The translations under genes and the position numbers were made by a program. Below are positions 6,238-7,055 of a stretch of 7,055 bases of DNA, piece by piece. Within the stretch, counting starts at the first letter, position 1; every line of letters begins with the position of its first letter. Under the pieces are notes generated by a model. That model made no database searches and was not told the origin of the DNA. It saw only the letters and a program-made list of their open reading frames with translations. This DNA comes from Thermomicrobiales bacterium (GTDB lineage: Bacteria; Chloroflexota; Chloroflexia; Thermomicrobiales; UBA6265), in NCBI GenBank assembly GCA_020847015.1, contig JADLCW010000566.1:1-7055 (forward strand), in the 5' to 3' direction.

Positions 6238-6929
6238 TGGTTTCGGTACGCGGCGCACTGCGGTCGGTGCCGCTCTTCGAGGGTCTTGATCGGCAAAGTC
6301 TGGAGATACTCGAGGCTCGGATGCGTGGCCGGGTCTTTCGCGAAGAGGAGACGATCTTCCACCGCGAGGACATCGGCAACGCCCTCTATGTCATTCGAAA
6401 CGGCCGGGTGAAGATCCGGCTGACCGCAGAGGATGGTCGCGAGACGGTCCTCGCAATTCTCTCGCCCGGGGATTGCTTTGGCGAACTCGCCGTGCTCGAC
6501 GGCGAGCCACGCTCGGCCGACGCGGTGGCGATGGAGCGCACCGATACTCTGATGTTGACGCGCGATGATTTTCTCGGCGCACTCGACCAGAGTTCGGCAC
6601 TTGCTAAACGGATCATCGTTCTGCTGAGCCAGAAACTGCGCCAGACCAACGAGCAGTTGTCGGACCTGATCTTCTATGACGTTCACGGGCGGGTAGCCAA
6701 GCGCCTGCTCGAATTGGCCGCTGCCCACGGCGTCCAGCGCACCGATGGCACCCAGATTGGAATTCCGCTCACCCAGCAGGAACTGGCCAACATGGTCGGG
6801 GCGACGCGCGAGAGTGTCAACCGGGTGCTGCGCTATTACGCCGGGCGCGGCTTCATCAAGGTCGCCAATCAGCGAATAACCATCATCAAGCCAGAGGGGT
6901 TGCGCCGCCAGTTGGGGCTGGCTGGCTAA
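6237..6929 (+). CDS. Crp/Fnr family transcriptional regulator
   Basis: The product has 230 residues, normal for the family. An N-terminal cyclic-nucleotide-binding beta roll (about 12-115) has NALYVIRNGRVKI and the phosphate-binding cassette FGELAVLDGEPRSADA, with Glu83, Arg92 and Ser93 in the positions that contact cyclic nucleotide in CRP. A long dimerization helix (about 118-142) follows. The C-terminal HTH_Crp domain (about 150-225) has IPLTQQELANMVGATRESV, with recognition helix TRESVNRVLR (190-199). The only cysteine is Cys80, so an FNR-type iron-sulfur cluster is excluded. cAMP binding is plausible but other ligands are possible. The ATG shares one base with the preceding stop (TGATG), and AGGAG is 7 nt upstream. 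Last in the operon, it may control its own transcription, although no matching operator was found near 4549-4598. Confidence 0.93.
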   Translation: MVSVRGALRSVPLFEGLDRQSLEILEARMRGRVFREEETIFHREDIGNALYVIRNGRVKIRLTAEDGRETVLAILSPGDCFGELAVLDGEPRSADAVAMERTDTLMLTRDDFLGALDQSSALAKRIIVLLSQKLRQTNEQLSDLIFYDVHGRVAKRLLELAAAHGVQRTDGTQIGIPLTQQELANMVGATRESVNRVLRYYAGRGFIKVANQRITIIKPEGLRRQLGLAG

Positions 6930-7055
6930 GGCCAAGCCCGAGATCCTGGCGCATTTTAAGGCTATCGGACACACCCCAGTGCTCGACCATTTGACCGTCG
7001 CGCACCCGATTGATGTGCATTTCCTTCATCGTGAACCGCCGTCCGCTCGGCGGAA
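6886..7055 (-). CDS. SnoaL-like ester cyclase family protein, C-terminal fragment (5' end outside window)
   Basis: A minus-strand frame entering at 7055 codes for 55 residues and stops at TGA 6888-6886; its start lies beyond the window. The fragment begins PPSGRRFTMKEMHINRVRDG and continues QMVEHWGVSDSLKMRQDLGL. This fits the end of SnoaL-like polyketide/ester cyclases, which typically read PTG+R.....G.....R..DGKI.EHWG..D...L..QLG. These are small alpha+beta barrel proteins, often of unknown substrate in non-producing bacteria. After the family end come about 14 extra residues (LSQPAPTGGATPLA) encoded inside the 3' end of the Crp-type gene on the other strand, a 44-bp convergent overlap. The tail may have arisen by loss of an earlier stop. 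The family match is good for so short a piece; substrate and role are unknown. Confidence 0.78.
   Translation of the reverse strand, partial: PPSGRRFTMKEMHINRVRDGQMVEHWGVSDSLKMRQDLGLGLSQPAPTGGATPLA
6920..6938. terminator. Possible hairpin at the regulator stop codon (weak terminator candidate)
   Basis: GGCTGGC and GCC-A-AGCC form a 7-bp GC-rich stem with one bulged A and the loop TAAG, which contains the TAA stop of the Crp-type gene (6927-6929). No T-tract follows directly; ATTTTAA at 6952-6958 is 13 bases further on. It could slow polymerase or protect a 3' end between convergent genes, but it is not a classical intrinsic terminator. Confidence 0.25.

Noticed and set aside
6129..6974. 281-codon minus-strand ORF opposite the regulator gene
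   Set aside because: It lies opposite a clear Crp/Fnr gene and shows no family motif. It is also in a different frame from the ester-cyclase fragment, whose conserved residues stop at 6886.

Overview
The window is GC-rich (roughly 63-65% by eye) bacterial chromosome and almost fully coding. The best lineage clue is the secreted protein at the left edge. It joins a 'GYPISE'-type module, a 'WKVDVPWA...GGD' motif and a Pro/Thr linker to what looks like the start of a glycoside-hydrolase barrel, an arrangement I associate with Chloroflexota. Class Thermomicrobia is plausible, but this is inference and no rRNA or other taxonomic marker is present.

Layout. (1) 1-986, minus strand: a 5'-complete, 3'-truncated secreted protein starting at GTG. 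(2) 987-1159: a divergent intergenic region with a small bulged hairpin. (3) 1160-2255, plus strand: a putative lipoprotein gene followed 4 bp later by a small, divergent stand-alone receiver-domain protein. (4) 2256-2397: a 142-bp gap with a 12-bp perfect palindrome and a short hairpin. (5) 2398-4548, plus: comEC, encoding the DNA-uptake channel, with a C-terminal metallo-beta-lactamase-like domain that has lost its metal-binding residues. (6) 4549-4598: a 50-bp gap with a good extended -10 promoter candidate. (7) 4599-6929, plus: four genes with overlapping stops and starts, encoding a zinc-ribbon single-pass membrane protein, a cytoplasmic-type glycerophosphodiester phosphodiesterase (GDPD), a four-helix membrane protein of the DUF1461/TIGR01906 (Lit, lipoprotein intramolecular transacylase) family, and a Crp/Fnr-type regulator. 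(8) 7055-6886, minus: the C-terminal end of a SnoaL-like ester-cyclase gene, converging on and overlapping the regulator gene by 44 bp.

How the genes may work together. The tightly coupled operon (7) suggests regulated handling of membrane lipid and lipoprotein acyl groups: GDPD cleaves glycerophosphodiesters left from phospholipid turnover, Lit-type enzymes move an acyl chain within lipoproteins, and the regulator could respond to a small ligand. This is inference from gene order. ComEC lies directly upstream but is probably separated by its own promoter boundary.

I see no mobile element, CRISPR array, tRNA, rRNA or defence island. The window does not look like a wholly new system. The most unusual points are the gutted nuclease-like domain of ComEC, the Lit-GDPD-regulator operon, and the two partial edge genes that a scan for complete ATG-initiated ORFs misses.
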